From: Lentisphaerae bacterium GWF2_49_21
GTDB lineage: Bacteria; Verrucomicrobiota; Lentisphaeria; Victivallales; GWF2-50-93
NCBI GenBank assembly: GCA_001804805.1
Contig: MHBH01000032.1
Span: forward strand, 50,279-114,278
Reading direction: 5' to 3'
Length of the DNA stretch: 64,000 bases
Shown: one piece after another, positions 62,427-64,000 of the stretch
Layout of the letters: every line of letters starts with the position of its first letter
How positions within the stretch are numbered: the stretch's first letter is position 1
Translations under genes and position numbers: made by a program
The notes under the pieces: model-generated
The model's input: the letters and a program-made list of their open reading frames with translations, nothing else
What the model was told of the DNA's origin: nothing
Databases searched by the model: none

Positions 62427-63074
62427 ATGGATGACAGGGAAAACAAGCATCTTGCGCAGATCATCTGGGACTACATGCTTCTCGGGCACACGCTGGAGAA
62501 GGCCGACTGCATAATCGTCATGGGCAGCCATGACGTGCGTGTCGCCCAGCGCGGAGCAGAACTTTTCCTGCAGGGATATGCCCCGATACTTGTCATGTCC
62601 GGCGGACTCGGCAATCTCACCCGCGGCGTATGGCCGAAACCTGAAGCGCAGATCTTCAAGGACGTCGCGGTGAAGACAGGAGTTCCCGAAAACAATATAA
62701 TTGTCGAGGACACGTCTTCGAACACCGGAGAGAACACACTGTTCACCATGAAACTGCTTGGAGAAAAAAACATATTCACCGACAAGGTTATCCTCGTGCA
62801 GAAACCTTATATGGAAAGAAGGACTTTCGCGACATTCAAGAAGCATTATCCGAAGGTCTGGGCTTACGTGACCTCCCCGCAGACTACAATGGAGAATTAT
62901 CCGAACGACGAGATAAGCTTCGATGATCTCGTGAATATAATGCTCGGTGATCTCCAGAGGATAATCATATATTCAACAAAAGGCTTCCAGATCCACCAGG
63001 ATGTTCCACCGGAAGTCCTAGACGCATACGAGAAGCTCAAGGCCGCAGGATTCACCCGGCATCTGCTCGCATGA
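62427..63074 (+). CDS. YdcF-family (DUF218) protein
   Basis: The 215-residue protein has the DUF218 features ADCIIVMGSHDVRVAQRGAEL, VMSGGLGN and EDTSSNTGENTLFTM. Relatives bind S-adenosylmethionine or act on envelope vesicle traffic (the SanA/ElyC branch). No signal peptide or membrane helix is visible, so it resembles cytoplasmic YdcF more than SanA/ElyC. The function is open. Confidence 0.85.
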   Translation: MDDRENKHLAQIIWDYMLLGHTLEKADCIIVMGSHDVRVAQRGAELFLQGYAPILVMSGGLGNLTRGVWPKPEAQIFKDVAVKTGVPENNIIVEDTSSNTGENTLFTMKLLGEKNIFTDKVILVQKPYMERRTFATFKKHYPKVWAYVTSPQTTMENYPNDEISFDDLVNIMLGDLQRIIIYSTKGFQIHQDVPPEVLDAYEKLKAAGFTRHLLA

Positions 63075-63179
63075 ATGACAACCAGTCATCCATACCGAGT
63101 ATGCGAAGTCGGTTGAATGGTAGCTTGTTTCGAAGTATCTCTTTCTTTTATTTCTAAGCATGGAGCAAATCAATACGAC

Positions 63180-63776
63180 TTATTGATTGATTATGATTTT
63201 TTTCAACTTGTAAGATTCTCCTCCGATAAAATTGAAGACAAAGCACACCAAGCATGTGGCAATTGCAAAAGGATTAATTCCCCATCCTAAATATAAGGTG
63301 ATGGAACTGGCAATTATTTTACATAATATTGTGCTCTCTTGTGAGAGCAGGTAAAATCTTGTAGAGATAACTTGATCAAACCAAGGGATTGGCGAACAAA
63401 CAATGACATTATAACCAGCTATTCTATCTTCTATTGATATGTTGGTTCCACGGTAAAGGAGTTTTGAATTATTTATTAGCTCCTTGTTCTCTGATATCCA
63501 TTTTTTTATTTCTCCCCTGTCATAGCCAGTATCCTTAATCCACAACATGCAGATTATGCTTGAAGCTACACCCCACCCCATTACCAATGATACTGCCGAT
63601 ATGAATAATAACTCTGGAAATGTCAAATGTTTGGCAGTAAATAAAAACATGAGAGAGAAATAAAGTAAAATTCCGTAAATAATAATTCCGATTGAACACA
63701 CAAAACAAAGCTCAGCATATCGGATTGGTGTTCTGAACTGCTCCTGAATGCTTTCAAAATTCATATCGCTGTTCAT
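63180..63776 (-). CDS. AT-rich small membrane protein
   Basis: The 198-residue protein has about four hydrophobic helices (near 20-45, 60-80, 145-165, 170-190). Codons are AT-rich, unlike most of the window, so it may be recently acquired. ATG 63776 follows AGAGAAT; earlier starts at 63827 and 63884 are possible. I do not recognise a family. The nearest genes on both sides are unrelated. Confidence 0.6.
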   Translation of the reverse strand: MNSDMNFESIQEQFRTPIRYAELCFVCSIGIIIYGILLYFSLMFLFTAKHLTFPELLFISAVSLVMGWGVASSIICMLWIKDTGYDRGEIKKWISENKELINNSKLLYRGTNISIEDRIAGYNVIVCSPIPWFDQVISTRFYLLSQESTILCKIIASSITLYLGWGINPFAIATCLVCFVFNFIGGESYKLKKIIINQ

Positions 63777-63900
63777 AATATTCTCTATCGTGTTTATTTG
63801 GAATTCCTGTTTTGCATAAAATAGCATGTTTTTCGTTACAATACAGTATACGGCTTGCCGGGGAAAATTGGTAGGATATGGCAAGGTTTTGAATAATTAC

Positions 63901-64000
63901 AGGCGAGACGCCTGTACCACATTCTTTATGCCAGCGCTCCGTTACTACTGTGCGCGCGATATTGTTTACAGGTAGGGCGCTCTCTCCGAGAGCGCCGCGG
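63901..64000. repeat. Intergenic repeats at the right window edge
   Basis: CAGGCGAGACGCCTG (63901-63915) is a hairpin, and GCCAGCGCTCCG (63931-63942) is the complement of the 50307 word. GGCGCTCTC (63976-63984) pairs with GAGAGCGCC (63988-63996) around TCC. The stretch lies at the edge, so the gene to the right is not seen. Confidence 0.6.

Overview
The window looks like chromosomal DNA of a Gram-negative bacterium of the Planctomycetes-Verrucomicrobia-Chlamydiae group, most likely a member of the Lentisphaerota. This is inferred from the [16 protein letters not shown] pseudopilin, a divergent FtsZ beside a normal FtsA, the lack of rpmD in the ribosomal cluster, and many hairpin-rich and word-like repeats between genes. 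There is no rRNA gene, CRISPR array, complete insertion sequence or prophage. One tRNA is present.

Left part (1-31.7 kb). An RND efflux pump gene enters from the left edge. It is followed by a pseudopilin gene translationally coupled to an ABC-2 exporter. A tRNA-Val (CAC) is followed by the tail of an excisionase-like gene and an AlbA_2-domain regulator, the only trace of an integrated element. Next come nadE, ispH, a phosphoethanolamine-transferase-like enzyme and a TPR-tailed glycosyltransferase (cell-envelope decoration), and an HPr. A three-gene exporter follows (exported protein, ABC ATPase, double-length permease). A sensory block holds a frameshifted membrane sensor, a Cache-HAMP-PAS sensor without a kinase, a multi-PAS histidine kinase and a CheY-like regulator. 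The part ends with an RlpA-like protein, a trpG/pabA glutaminase coupled to a papain-like protein, and a repeat-motif membrane protein.

Middle (31.7-50.2 kb). A small acetyltransferase/phosphatase operon and a LPS-kinase-like gene precede murG-ftsW, a thioesterase, cmk and secY. The long minus-strand ribosomal cluster runs from rplV to secY (L22, S3, L16, L29, S17, L14, L24, L5, S14, S8, L6, L18, S5, L15). It starts abruptly at rplV, so the S10-to-S19 half of the classical operon is elsewhere, and rpmD is missing. Upstream lie a coiled-coil exported protein, topA with an unusual three-repeat tail, and dprA.

Right part (50.2-64 kb). An AT-richer HEAT-repeat protein is followed by an exported dual-specificity-type phosphatase. 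The lysine and peptidoglycan genes dapA and dapF (with an A9G9 tract) come next, then a CNT nucleoside transporter and an unknown membrane protein. ftsA-ftsZ is coupled to a glutaminyl-cyclase-like M28 lipoprotein. The window ends with icd, a DUF218 (YdcF) protein and an AT-rich membrane protein.

Most of the window is housekeeping and envelope/division biology. The unusual content lies in small things. These are a pseudopilin with a doubled processing motif around a hairpin, a phosphoethanolamine transferase with alanine at the expected nucleophile, the TopA tail, a divergent FtsZ, slippage-prone homopolymers, palindromes over stop codons, and several families of intergenic repeats.
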